Assembly: GCA_001632435.1 (NCBI GenBank)
Contig: KV424221.1
Location: forward strand, 1 to 10,962
Direction of reading: 5' to 3'
Source: Calocera cornea HHB12733
Lineage: Eukaryota > Basidiomycota > Dacrymycetes > Dacrymycetales > Dacrymycetaceae
DNA length: 10,962 nucleotides
Shown: positions 1 to 6,681 of the stretch, piece after piece
How positions within the stretch are numbered: the first letter of the stretch is position 1
How the letters are laid out: every line of letters starts with the position of its first letter
Notes under the pieces: generated by a model
Databases searched by the model: none
The model's input: only the letters and a program-made list of their open reading frames with translations
Told to the model about the DNA's origin: nothing
Made by a program: the position numbers and the translations under genes

Positions 1-1
1 C

Positions 2-2454
2 TTCATCTACCTGTACAAGTACCTCTTCAAAGGCGCCGACCATAGCCTGTTCAGCATTCTTGCTGAAGAACATGCCCCCGTGGATGAGATCAAGGACTAT
101 GTCCGTGGCCGCTACCTCTCAGCCACAGAGGCAGCATGGCGCATCTCCGAGTTTGACATCATCCTCCGCATGCCGGCAGTCACCCGGTTGGCAATCCACC
201 TCGAGGGGGAGAACTACGGCCAGTTCTACCGGAAAAATAACAACCAGTCCTCGGCATCCACCCTTTTGCGCTACTTTGCCCGACCCCAACATCCCGAGCT
301 GCAGCCACTACTTTATGAGGACTACTTCTCGAAGTATATCCTGGTCAAATGGGAAGGTGTCCTTGCACCTGGGGAGTTCTTGGAGGAGGAGCAGCCCTAC
401 ATGGTCCGCAAGCGCATCAAGCCCCGCACCACAGATCACCGGGCTCGCCTGCAGAGCATTTCACCTTCAGCAGGTGATGTGTTCTACTTGCGCTGCCTCC
501 TCCAGCATCGTCATGCTTCCAGCTTTGAGGAGCTGTTCTGGGTCAATAACACCCGGCACACGTCTTATGCTGCGGCAGCAGAAGCCCTTGGCCTGTTTGA
601 CAATGAGAGTGAGGCCCACTATGCCATGCAGGAAGCTGTCATGGACTTCCGCACACCTGCCCAGCTGCGCTTCCTCTTTGCCCGCCTCATCCTTGAAGGC
701 TACCCTGCCCCGCCACTATGGGAGGAGTTCCGAGATGCACTGGCAATGGACTTTCATCAGCAATTGGGGAATGAGGGTGCAGCCCTAGATGCGGCACTGC
801 TTGCCATTGCCGACCATCTTCATGAAGTGGGGCGGGAGCTAAGGATGTATGGCTTGCGTCAGCCAGCCCATTACTCGGGTGAGCTGGCAAGAGAGCTGGC
901 GGCATTTGCCCACCAGCAGGATCGCTTGGGGGAGCTTGCCCGTGTTCAGCATGCTCAGATGACCCCAGAGCAGCAGGCGGTGTACGAGGAGCTCTTACAA
1001 GGGGTCCAGCATGCCTTGGAAACAGGGGAGCCATTCCAGCCCTACTTCCTTGAGGGACGGCCGGGACGGGGGAAGACCTTTCTGGTGAATACCCTCTGTG
1101 CAAACCTTAGAAGTCGTGGCCATGTTGTGCTGGTGGTTGCTTCCACAGGCATAGCGGCATGCAACTATGAGCATGGACGCACTGCCCATTCTCTATTTCG
1201 CATACCTGTGATGGATGTAAGTACGTAACCAAGAATAGGAGCTTGCCCCGTTGACGCAGTGCACAGGATAACAGCCAGGTCATGTCAGAGATACGGGTGC
1301 CCTCAGCAAGAGCAGACCTTATTGCTGCTGCAGTCCTCGTGGTATTTGATGAGCTTCCCGGTGCCAACAAGACCACCATGGAGGCTATTGATATGGTCTG
1401 CCGTCAGATCAAGCACTGTGATATCCCCTTTGGTGGTCTGCCCTTTCTTGGCCTTGGGGATTTCCGGCAGGTTGCACCAGTGGTCCCCTCAGGGGGGCGG
1501 ACCGCCACTTTTGATGCATCAATCCTGTCCAGTCCACTTTGGAAAGCCTTCCGCCTTTACACGCTGCATGCACCCATTCGGAACCGAGGTGATGAAGCCT
1601 TTGCTGCCTTTGTTGATGAGATTGGAGAGGATACAACTCAGCAGCGGCGGCACATTCATCTGCTGCAGAATGTGCGGGATCATGCTTCCACAATCGACTT
1701 CCTCTTTCCACATCACATCCTCCAAGATCCTGCAGCATGCATCATGCGCACCTTCCTTAGCCCCCGCAATGCATTGGTGGATGAGTTCAACCTTGCCGTG
1801 CTTGAGCTCCTTCCTGGAGATGCAGGTATGTCTTCTGATCGCACTCCAACTGCCCAACTAAAAAACAGCTTTGCAGTGATATATGAAAGTGCAGATAGCC
1901 TGAAAGAAGGTGAAGGGCTGGAAACAGAGGACCCGCGTCGCCTTCCTCAATACCTGAATTCACTGAACACCAATGGAGTTCCACCGCATACCTTGCAGTT
2001 GAAGCCAGGTGCTGTGTGCACCCTTATGCGCAACTTCTCAGTCAAGAAGCGCCTGGTAAAGAATGCACGGGTTGTTGTAGAAACCTTGAACCACCACTTT
2101 GTCCAGATCCATGTCCTTGCCACTAATGGCCACCTGGATCCGGAGCTGCACTGCATTCCCCGCATCCGCTTTTCCTTCCAGCCACAGCATTCAAGCTGGA
2201 CGGTACTTCGAACCCAACTGCCACTCCGTCTTGCCTATGCAACAACCTTCAACAGCTGCCAGGGACTGACATTGGACCGTACCGTCCTTGACTGTCGCAC
2301 AGATGTCTTTGCTCATGGGCAGTTGTACACAGCTCTGACACGGGTCCGGACCCAACAGGACAGCATTGTATTGCTTGGTGAGGAGACGGATGAGGTGAGC
2401 GTGGCAAATATACAGGATGAGCTGCTCATGCTCCCGCACAATATACTTCAATAA
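2..2454 (+). CDS. Helitron Rep/Pif1-like helicase transposase, 5'-partial, two exons
   Basis: This protein carries out rolling-circle transposition: a Rep (HUH) nuclease nicks and rejoins DNA and a Pif1-type SF1 helicase unwinds it. Exons are 2-1216 and 1267-2454, giving 800 residues of a longer protein. The first residues read YLYKYLFK. Tyr3 and Tyr7 match the paired catalytic tyrosines of Helitron Rep, and Lys10 follows at the usual spacing. A typical Rep-to-helicase linker follows. Helicase motifs seen are Walker A GRPGRGKT (352-359), Walker B with Asp433-Glu434 (FDE rather than the common WDE), motif III GDFRQ (469-473), the motif V region NSCQGLT from 734, and motif VI LYTALTRVR ending near Arg764. 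No internal stop or frameshift is present, so the visible part could be functional. The N-terminus, including the HUH motif, lies left of the window. A chromosomal Pif1 is unlikely because of the Rep motif. Confidence 0.95.
1217..1266 (+). other. Spliceosomal intron, Helitron helicase gene (50 nt, phase 0)
   Basis: The donor is GTAAGT, a branch-like TTGAC lies near 1250-1254, and the acceptor is CACAG ending at 1266. Splicing joins FRIPVMD to DNSQVMSEIR and restores the normal distance between helicase motifs I and II. Unspliced reading stops at 1226-1228. A second in-frame acceptor ending at 1278 would remove four residues; the first fits family spacing better. Confidence 0.88.
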
Positions 2455-2703
2455 TACACTATGCAATATCATGACACTGGCGTGGACCCTGATGCACGGC
2501 ACCAGACGACCCCCAGGAGCCCGTCCTTGTAAGTAATAGCATGGCAGACAAGTTGTGGTTTTGAGGATTGATGAAGGGTTTATATGTGAAACACGGAATA
2601 TACAGTATGCACATCGCAGTCGTTCCCCTGGTCGCCCAAACAGCTAACAACCGAGAGCGTCATCCAGGCTTTGGTGCTCTTTGCAGCCTTTCAACGCGGG
2701 ATT

Positions 2704-2728
2704 GGCAGGTGGCCTCCACCCGCCTGCC
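2704..2728. repeat. Small hairpin, stem GGCAGG/CCTGCC
   Basis: GGCAGG at 2704-2709 pairs with CCTGCC at 2723-2728, and TGG/CCA (2710-2712 with 2716-2718) can extend the stem past a bulge. It lies 250 nt after the Helitron stop codon. No CTRR plus T follows at the distance expected of a Helitron terminus, so it is not called the element end. Confidence 0.4.
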
Positions 2729-2981
2729 AGCGCAACGATGCGACCGTTCCTCTCGCCTCCTTCGCCCCACATGCTAGTCCAGGGTCTCTCAGGCACGTCT
2801 CAAACCCCGGCACCGCTACCCATGTGGAGAAGTCCACAAATGCACAGGGTATTGCTCCCATGGTGGAGCCCCTACACTAGGATGCTGATGTGCGACGTGT
2901 TTCTGACGGCTCTTGTCTGCTTTTGCCATGTTGCGCGATCTCGCTGCTGCATAGTTTGCATCAACCTTGTGGACTTCATGA

Positions 2982-3140
2982 TGGCGACGATGGGAAAGTC
3001 CCGAAAAGCATCCGAAAGACAATTATGGGAATAGGTTCGCTTCAGTGGTCTGTGTCTTCAAAGCCCCGGAGCAGCTTGCGAGAAGAGATGTACACGCTCC
3101 CTTGCAGTTCATGGCTGAGATTGGCCTCAAGCTGGACTAG
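2982..3140 (+). other. Unassigned 52-codon open stretch, possible exon or gene remnant
   Basis: Frame 3 is open from just after a TGA at 2979-2981 to a TAG at 3138-3140. It contains a balanced, protein-like stretch (VCVFKAPEQLARRDVHAPLQ, then MAEIGLKLD) that reads more naturally than the two overlapping frames. There is no start codon near its beginning and no clear splice sites tie it to a neighbour. I do not recognise the family. It may be a decayed exon, a captured fragment, or chance. Confidence 0.2.
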
Positions 3141-3216
3141 CATTGACCCTTCAGTGAAGCAGTTTCGCACTTAGCCGTGTTGTTCACACTAGGTTGGAGT
3201 ACATCTTAATTGGTGT

Positions 3217-3235
3217 CGAGCATAGTTGATGCTCG
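3217..3235. repeat. Small perfect hairpin, stem CGAGCAT/ATGCTCG
   Basis: A 7-bp perfect inverted repeat (3217-3223 and 3229-3235) with a 5-nt loop, in the unassigned interval. No T-tract follows, and a bacterial-type terminator is not expected here. Function unknown. Confidence 0.4.
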
Positions 3236-3316
3236 CCGAGAGAAAAGGGGACATAACCTCTCAACAAACGGTCTTGTTGAAGCTTCAAACCATACCTCGC
3301 CTGCACCTCGAGACTG

Positions 3317-4030
3317 ATGCGCGCTTTGGGAAGATACCTCCAGCTCCTACCGAGACAAAATCAGGATGTGCAGGGCTATCCTCCTCCCGGACCATGTGAT
3401 ATGTGCATAAACCGCGCCGCACCATCGACAGCTCTTGGGGACCAGTCGAGCAGCGATATGGACCTCAGCTGGAATGAAGGTAGCAACACTGTCACTCTGC
3501 TGGTGTCTTTGGAGAAGGCCAACTACGGAGCGACAACGGGGCATATTGCTTTCCACCCCGGATCAGCTAGACTCACTTCGAAGAAACCGCCGGAACCCCT
3601 CGTCTCACTTCACTTGACCGTTCGAGAAGATGTTCGTATGCTGCCACACCAGGTTGCAAGGTGTCAACTGCATCTATTCCCGCTCGGTCTCATACAAGGA
3701 TCGTCTCATCGACTTCCTCGTCTGACCAGCATCCATATTGCCAACCTTTCGGAGAGGTTCGGAAACTTCGGTACGCCGTTTCCCTGGTCCGTGACGGTCA
3801 ATGGAGAGTTTGTTCAGAGCTGGTACTGCAACTCGGAGACTCTCAACGTTCAAGGGTTTGAGGTTGATTTGTTCGTGATGGTCACAATAGTCTTGACTGC
3901 TCAATGCCTCACAGCGGTACGCATTTCTCGTCTGTCAGGATCAATCCAGACTGAACAATCACAATCTCATGTAGCAGCCCGTCCTACACTAGCCAGCCTC
4001 CCTGACCAACAGGTAGAGTCTATATATTGA
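3317..4030 (+). CDS. Hypothetical protein, 237 codons, doubtful
   Basis: Continuous open frame starting with ATG at 3317 and stopping at 4028-4030. The product has no membrane segment, signal peptide or motif I recognise. The middle (from about residue 48, DLSWNEGSNTVTLLVSLEKA, to about residue 195) has globular-looking composition. The last third is poorer and could be intronic: a GTACGC donor at 3917, a CTGAAC branch-like site at 3951-3956 and a TAG acceptor ending at 3974 would define a 58-nt intron giving a slightly shorter C-terminus. It converges on the minus-strand UVRAG-like gene, whose stop lies 80 nt beyond. It may be a small lineage-specific gene, an exon of a decayed gene, or a chance ORF. 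Confidence 0.3.
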   Translation: MRALGRYLQLLPRQNQDVQGYPPPGPCDMCINRAAPSTALGDQSSSDMDLSWNEGSNTVTLLVSLEKANYGATTGHIAFHPGSARLTSKKPPEPLVSLHLTVREDVRMLPHQVARCQLHLFPLGLIQGSSHRLPRLTSIHIANLSERFGNFGTPFPWSVTVNGEFVQSWYCNSETLNVQGFEVDLFVMVTIVLTAQCLTAVRISRLSGSIQTEQSQSHVAARPTLASLPDQQVESIY

Positions 4031-4110
4031 GAGGTATGAACATGAGAGACCCGAAATAGTATGATATGTGCAACAATAGAGTACAATGCTTATCGTATAC
4101 ATCCTTCCTG

Positions 4111-5805
4111 CTACCGCGTGTCCCCATCCACTCCCACACCCACCTCCCTAGGTGGGCTTACGAGTTGAGCATGCCCATTCCCACGCTTCTCCAGTAAGAC
4201 ATCCCTCCCGTTCCCGTGTGCAGTGGCAGCAGTGGGCGTCAGGGCGTCCTCTTCCTCCTCCTCCTCCTCCTCTTCTTCCTCCTCATCTTCCACTACTATA
4301 GAAATTGAATCTCCCGGCCTTCCATTCTCTAGTGAAAGGGCGTCTTGGGCGAGTGGTGGTGGATCCCCATCTGGCATCAGCAGCGGAGACGCTGCGCCCT
4401 GCCCCTCGGGGACTGCGAGCACGTCCTCTCCCAGGGCAACCTCGACCGAGCTGACCTCTGTCCCAGAAACTGTCCTCTCCGGTGGTGCCGGACGGAGGAA
4501 CCCACCACCAGCATATCGACTTCTGAGCATCGCCGCCAAAGGTGAGAGAAACGGCCGCTTGGATGTTGACGGGGCGGCGGCTGAGGTGAGGGTGACCGTT
4601 GGGGCTACTGGCGAGCCGGGCGCCGAGCCCGATGCAGAGCCTGGTGCAGAGCCGGCGGCGACGAGGTCCAGAAGGGAGTCGGACGAGCGCACATGGTGGT
4701 GTTTGTGCCTCAGTGAGGGGTCGTCCTGCCCCGAGGTGAGGGTGAGCATGAGGTTCTTGAGGTTCGGTAGCGTGTGTCGCAGGTCGAGAGCGCGCAGATT
4801 CCGCCGCATCATTAGCTGGTCTGTGCGTCAGCCGCTGTGGGACTGAGAAGACAAGAAGGGCGTACAAGTTCGATATCCTTGTTGAGCAGGTAGACAGCAT
4901 ACTCGAACCTGTACAGTTCTACCCCTTTCGAGTAGAGGGGGAACGCCCGCGGCCCTCGCATCTCGCTGATTGGGTCTCGCACAACGCTCCTGCTCCCTGC
5001 GCATGTAATTCCGTAGGGCAAGTATACGCCCTCATATGCTGCCAGCAGCTGGACAATTTGGGCTACGAATCCGAGGGCAGAGGCGACCGAGTCTTCGTTC
5101 ACTGCCGGTTGATCCGGGAGCGATAGTGGTGGAGTCGGGGAGTTGGGCAGTGGAACGGGCAGGGGACATTCGAGGACGGTGAACAGGAGAGACGCGGAAT
5201 CGAGCGCTTCGATAGGGAAGATGAAGTCGAGTGTGCGGGCGAGGGATGCGCGGAGGGCAGGTATTGGTGCAGCGGTCTTGATGAGCTCCTGACGGGCAGA
5301 GATGACCTCGTCCTCGAGCGCTTGCTGTACTTCGCGTTCGGCAGCATATAGCTCCCTTGCTCGCCGGAGCTGCGCCCGTCGCTCTTCCAGCTCCTTGGAC
5401 TTGATCATTATCTCGTCGCTCACTGTCCTTCTGTCAGCCCCGATCCCGTAGCAGTAAGCTCATGCACGCGCACCTTTCCGACAGCGTTCCTTCACCTCCT
5501 CCGCCTGGTTCCTAACCACGCGTCGCCACTCTTCCTGCTCTGCCACTTTACGTCGGAGGACATTAAGGTTTGACGGGTCGTGTAAAACAGTAGCAGCGGA
5601 CTGGGCGATCGCGTCCATGCTGGCGCGGGTGTCGTCAACGACCGCTTGGAGGGATGCCAAGCTGCGCCGGCATCAGAACTCGCAGAGATGAAATGGGGTG
5701 AAGGACAAACGTGACGAGATCGGAGAATGCAGGGCTGAGCTTGACGCCATTCCGATGTCGGGAGGCCCACTCCTTTTCGGACTCGTTGCTGTCCGAGCGT
5801 ATCAT
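4111..5805 (-). CDS. UVRAG/Vps38/Atg14-family subunit of the class III PI3-kinase complex, four exons
   Basis: Proteins of this family join Vps34, Vps15 and Beclin 1/Vps30 on endosomal or pre-autophagosomal membranes and direct PI3P synthesis for vacuolar sorting or autophagy. Exons in transcript order are 5805-5711, 5661-5474, 5422-4866 and 4815-4111, encoding 514 residues. An in-frame TAG lies just upstream of the ATG at 5805. Residues 33-150 are charged and heptad-like, consistent with the Beclin-pairing coiled coil. Residues 150-280 hold the conserved core: RTLDFIFPIE, LGFVAQIVQLLAAYEGVYLP and FEYAVYLLNKDIEL (267-280). It continues across the last intron into LDLRHTLPNLKNL (290-302). The tail is low complexity: a GSAPG-type repeat at 335-349 and twelve glutamates at 458-469. 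The conserved core favours UVRAG/Vps38 over Atg14, but I cannot separate them firmly. All four exons join in frame with no defects. Confidence 0.88.
4249..4290. repeat. CTC/TTC trinucleotide tract coding for polyglutamate
   Basis: On the minus strand this reads GAG/GAA codons: twelve Glu in a row (4284-4249) next to Asp-Glu. The mix of GAG and GAA codons suggests an older tract rather than a pure, recently expanded microsatellite. The same tract gives a poly-Ser run on the opposite strand, which is not thought to be translated. Confidence 0.85.
4816..4865 (-). other. Intron 3 of the UVRAG-like gene (50 nt, phase 0)
   Basis: The donor is GTACGC at 4865, the branch-like CTGAC is at 4831-4827, and the acceptor CAG ends at 4816. 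An upstream CACAG acceptor ending at 4821 would give an immediate in-frame TAA, so the acceptor used is fixed by reading frame. Splicing rebuilds the conserved NKDIEL-LMMRRN junction. Confidence 0.88.
5423..5473 (-). other. Intron 2 of the UVRAG-like gene (51 nt, phase 1)
   Basis: The donor is GTGCGC at 5473, CTGAC is at 5437-5433, and the acceptor ACAG ends at 5423. Splicing joins two charged coiled-coil stretches in frame (RCRK to VSDEIM). Confidence 0.83.
5662..5710 (-). other. Intron 1 of the UVRAG-like gene (49 nt, phase 2)
   Basis: The donor is GTTTGT at 5710, CTGAT lies about 13 nt before the acceptor, and the acceptor GCAG ends at 5662. It joins a 31-codon first exon (MIRSDSNESEKEWASRHRNG at its start) to the coiled-coil exon. 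The first exon is short and poorly conserved in appearance, so this is the least certain of the three introns. Confidence 0.72.
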
Positions 5806-6013
5806 GCCGGCTGGTGTACAGGCGAGCTATCCGCCAGCCAGCCTTAGTTGTCCGCTTTGGTGGCAGGATGTGTCCCCTTCGCAAGCAGCGACAGCAATTA
5901 TTCAAAGTAAGCAACCCTTAGCAGATTGAGAGACACATCTATGCCTCCATTTGGAGCTGTACTATATGCGCGGTGGGACGAGGAGGAGGTCGGGCTGGAT
6001 TGTCGCAGGGACA

Positions 6014-6133
6014 TACCAATTTGCGGTACCAATTTGGGGTACTTCCGCGCTACCTCCGCTTCTGCTTCCGTAACAAGGGATTAGCCCCCGAAATAGCGTA
6101 TCGGAAGTAAACGCTATACGGCAAATTTGTAGG
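6014..6133. repeat. Imperfect foldback repeat with an inner hairpin
   Basis: The left arm (about 6014-6058, TACCAATTTGCGGTA then TACTTCCG-CGCTA) resembles the reverse complement of the right arm (about 6090-6133, TACGGCAAATTTGTAGG), with indels. Inside lies a tight hairpin: ATAGCGT (6093-6099) and ACGCTAT (6111-6117) with an 11-nt loop, extended by CCG and CGG. The left arm also holds a one-mismatch tandem duplication, TACCAATTTGCGG (6014-6026) and TACCAATTTGGGG (6027-6039). It is MITE-like or subterminal in appearance. Confidence 0.6.
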
Positions 6134-6164
6134 CCTTTTTGGTGTCCTTTTCCGCAGCCTCACC

Positions 6165-6271
6165 AAAATATAAAGTTTGAGGGTGTATGCCTCCATTTAG
6201 TTCCGCATTCTATACGCTACTCCCCACTTTTTAAGGTGTGGCATCCAACCCTCAAACTTGACTAATATTTT
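6165..6271. repeat. 107-bp foldback palindrome upstream of the transposase gene
   Basis: A perfect 12-bp pair, AAGTTTGAGGGT (6173-6184) and ACCCTCAAACTT (6248-6259), is extended inward by ATGCC/GGCAT (6187-6191 and 6240-6244). It is extended outward, across an indel, by AAAATAT/ATATTTT (6165-6171 and 6265-6271). The 48-nt loop contains a TATACGCTA motif. Its left arm contains the TATAAA at 6169-6174. Confidence 0.75.
6169..6174 (+). promoter_or_regulatory. Possible TATA box (TATAAA)
   Basis: A TATAAA on the plus strand about 510 nt before the transposase ATG, followed by T-rich and C/T-rich sequence. It could drive the transposase gene with a long leader. It lies within a palindrome arm, so the match may be incidental. 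Confidence 0.3.
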
Positions 6272-6460
6272 TCCTTCCAACCTGAAACCATATTGTCTAC
6301 TATTTCATGGCTACCCTTTCACAACAATTTATCTAATAAACTCCTTCTCTCTATGTCGCACGGCCTGTCACATCACCCACATCCCCCTACATTGTGGCGT
6401 GCATCGAAGGACCCTTGTACAGCCACTGGGGTGTCCGCGTCGAGGTTTCAATCTCCGCCC

Positions 6461-6500
6461 GGCGGACTCATACGCTGTTTAGCGGATGCATACGCTGTGT
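6461..6500. repeat. 20-bp imperfect tandem repeat with CATACGCTGT core
   Basis: Units 6461-6480 and 6481-6500 match at 16 of 20 positions and share a perfect CATACGCTGT (6469-6478 and 6489-6498). The TACGCT core recurs in either orientation elsewhere in this upstream region (for example 6095-6100 and 6213-6218). Confidence 0.75.
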
Positions 6501-6681
6501 GGCAGTGCGTAGACGTCGCTGAGCAGGGTCTTAGCACTGCCACTCAGGGTTCATTGTACAGTGAGCCGTCGATGGCCCATCGTCATCCATCGTTCACCCA
6601 CGGCATTCACCTTCATCGTCCCCAACCGCGAATAACCTCGGTATAGAGGTGGTTTGCTCTCTCCTACCTAATCCACTCTCT

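Larger units (their letters stand above)
1..2454 (+). mobile_element. Helitron (rolling-circle) transposon, right-hand part
   Basis: The Rep/helicase coding region identifies a Helitron whose left part lies outside the window. The right terminus could not be placed. Canonical Helitrons end in CTRR about 10-12 nt after a short hairpin, and I found no convincing hairpin plus CTRR followed by T between the stop codon and the next gene. The end given is therefore only the end of the coding region; the element probably extends further. Confidence 0.85.
2455..4110. other. Interval without a recognised gene, between convergent genes
   Basis: About 1.65 kb between the stop codons of the Helitron transposase (plus) and the UVRAG-like gene (minus). 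It holds several short plus-strand open frames, the two best listed separately, and two small hairpins at 2704-2728 and 3217-3235. No family was recognised in any frame. It could be the Helitron 3' tail, captured or decayed gene fragments, or ordinary 3' flanking DNA. Confidence 0.6.
5940..6198. repeat. 13-bp direct repeat TATGCCTCCATTT, two copies
   Basis: Perfect copies lie at 5940-5952 and 6186-6198, separated by 233 nt. Sequence after each copy shows weak further similarity (TATATGCGC against TATACGCT). The copies could be flanks of a small insertion or a diverged longer repeat; no terminal inverted repeats were seen immediately inside them. Confidence 0.7.
5806..6681. promoter_or_regulatory. 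Shared upstream region of two divergent genes
   Basis: This 876-nt interval separates the start codons of the minus-strand UVRAG-like gene and the plus-strand transposase gene. It must hold the promoter of the host gene and the promoter, leader and probably the left terminus of the transposon. It contains several inverted and direct repeats (listed separately), a TATAAA at 6169-6174, and pyrimidine-rich stretches before the transposase start. The part 6270-6681 has short open frames and several ATGs that look like leader or uORFs rather than a gene. No long terminal inverted repeat can be tested because the other end of the element is outside the window. Confidence 0.6.

Noticed and set aside
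60..788. 242-codon plus-strand ORF over the Helitron exon
   Set aside because: It is a frame-shifted shadow with Ser/Pro/Arg-rich random composition; the overlapping frame carries all Rep-helicase motifs.
2704..2728. Hairpin as the Helitron 3' terminus
   Set aside because: No CTRR followed by T lies about 10-12 nt downstream, and CTAG-T at 2772-2776 is too far away and has no hairpin next to it.
4223..4846. 207-codon plus-strand ORF opposite the last exon of the UVRAG-like gene
   Set aside because: It is a shadow of the minus-strand exon: its poly-Ser run is the complement of the polyglutamate tract, and the minus strand carries the conserved core motif and consistent splicing.
6293..6646. 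117-codon ORF before the transposase
   Set aside because: It has no ATG at its start, a Pro/His/Ser-rich random composition and a tandem repeat inside. It is better explained as leader or promoter DNA.
6649..6681. Start of the transposase at the GTG at 6649
   Set aside because: Nuclear fungal genes start at ATG; the first in-frame ATG is at 6682.
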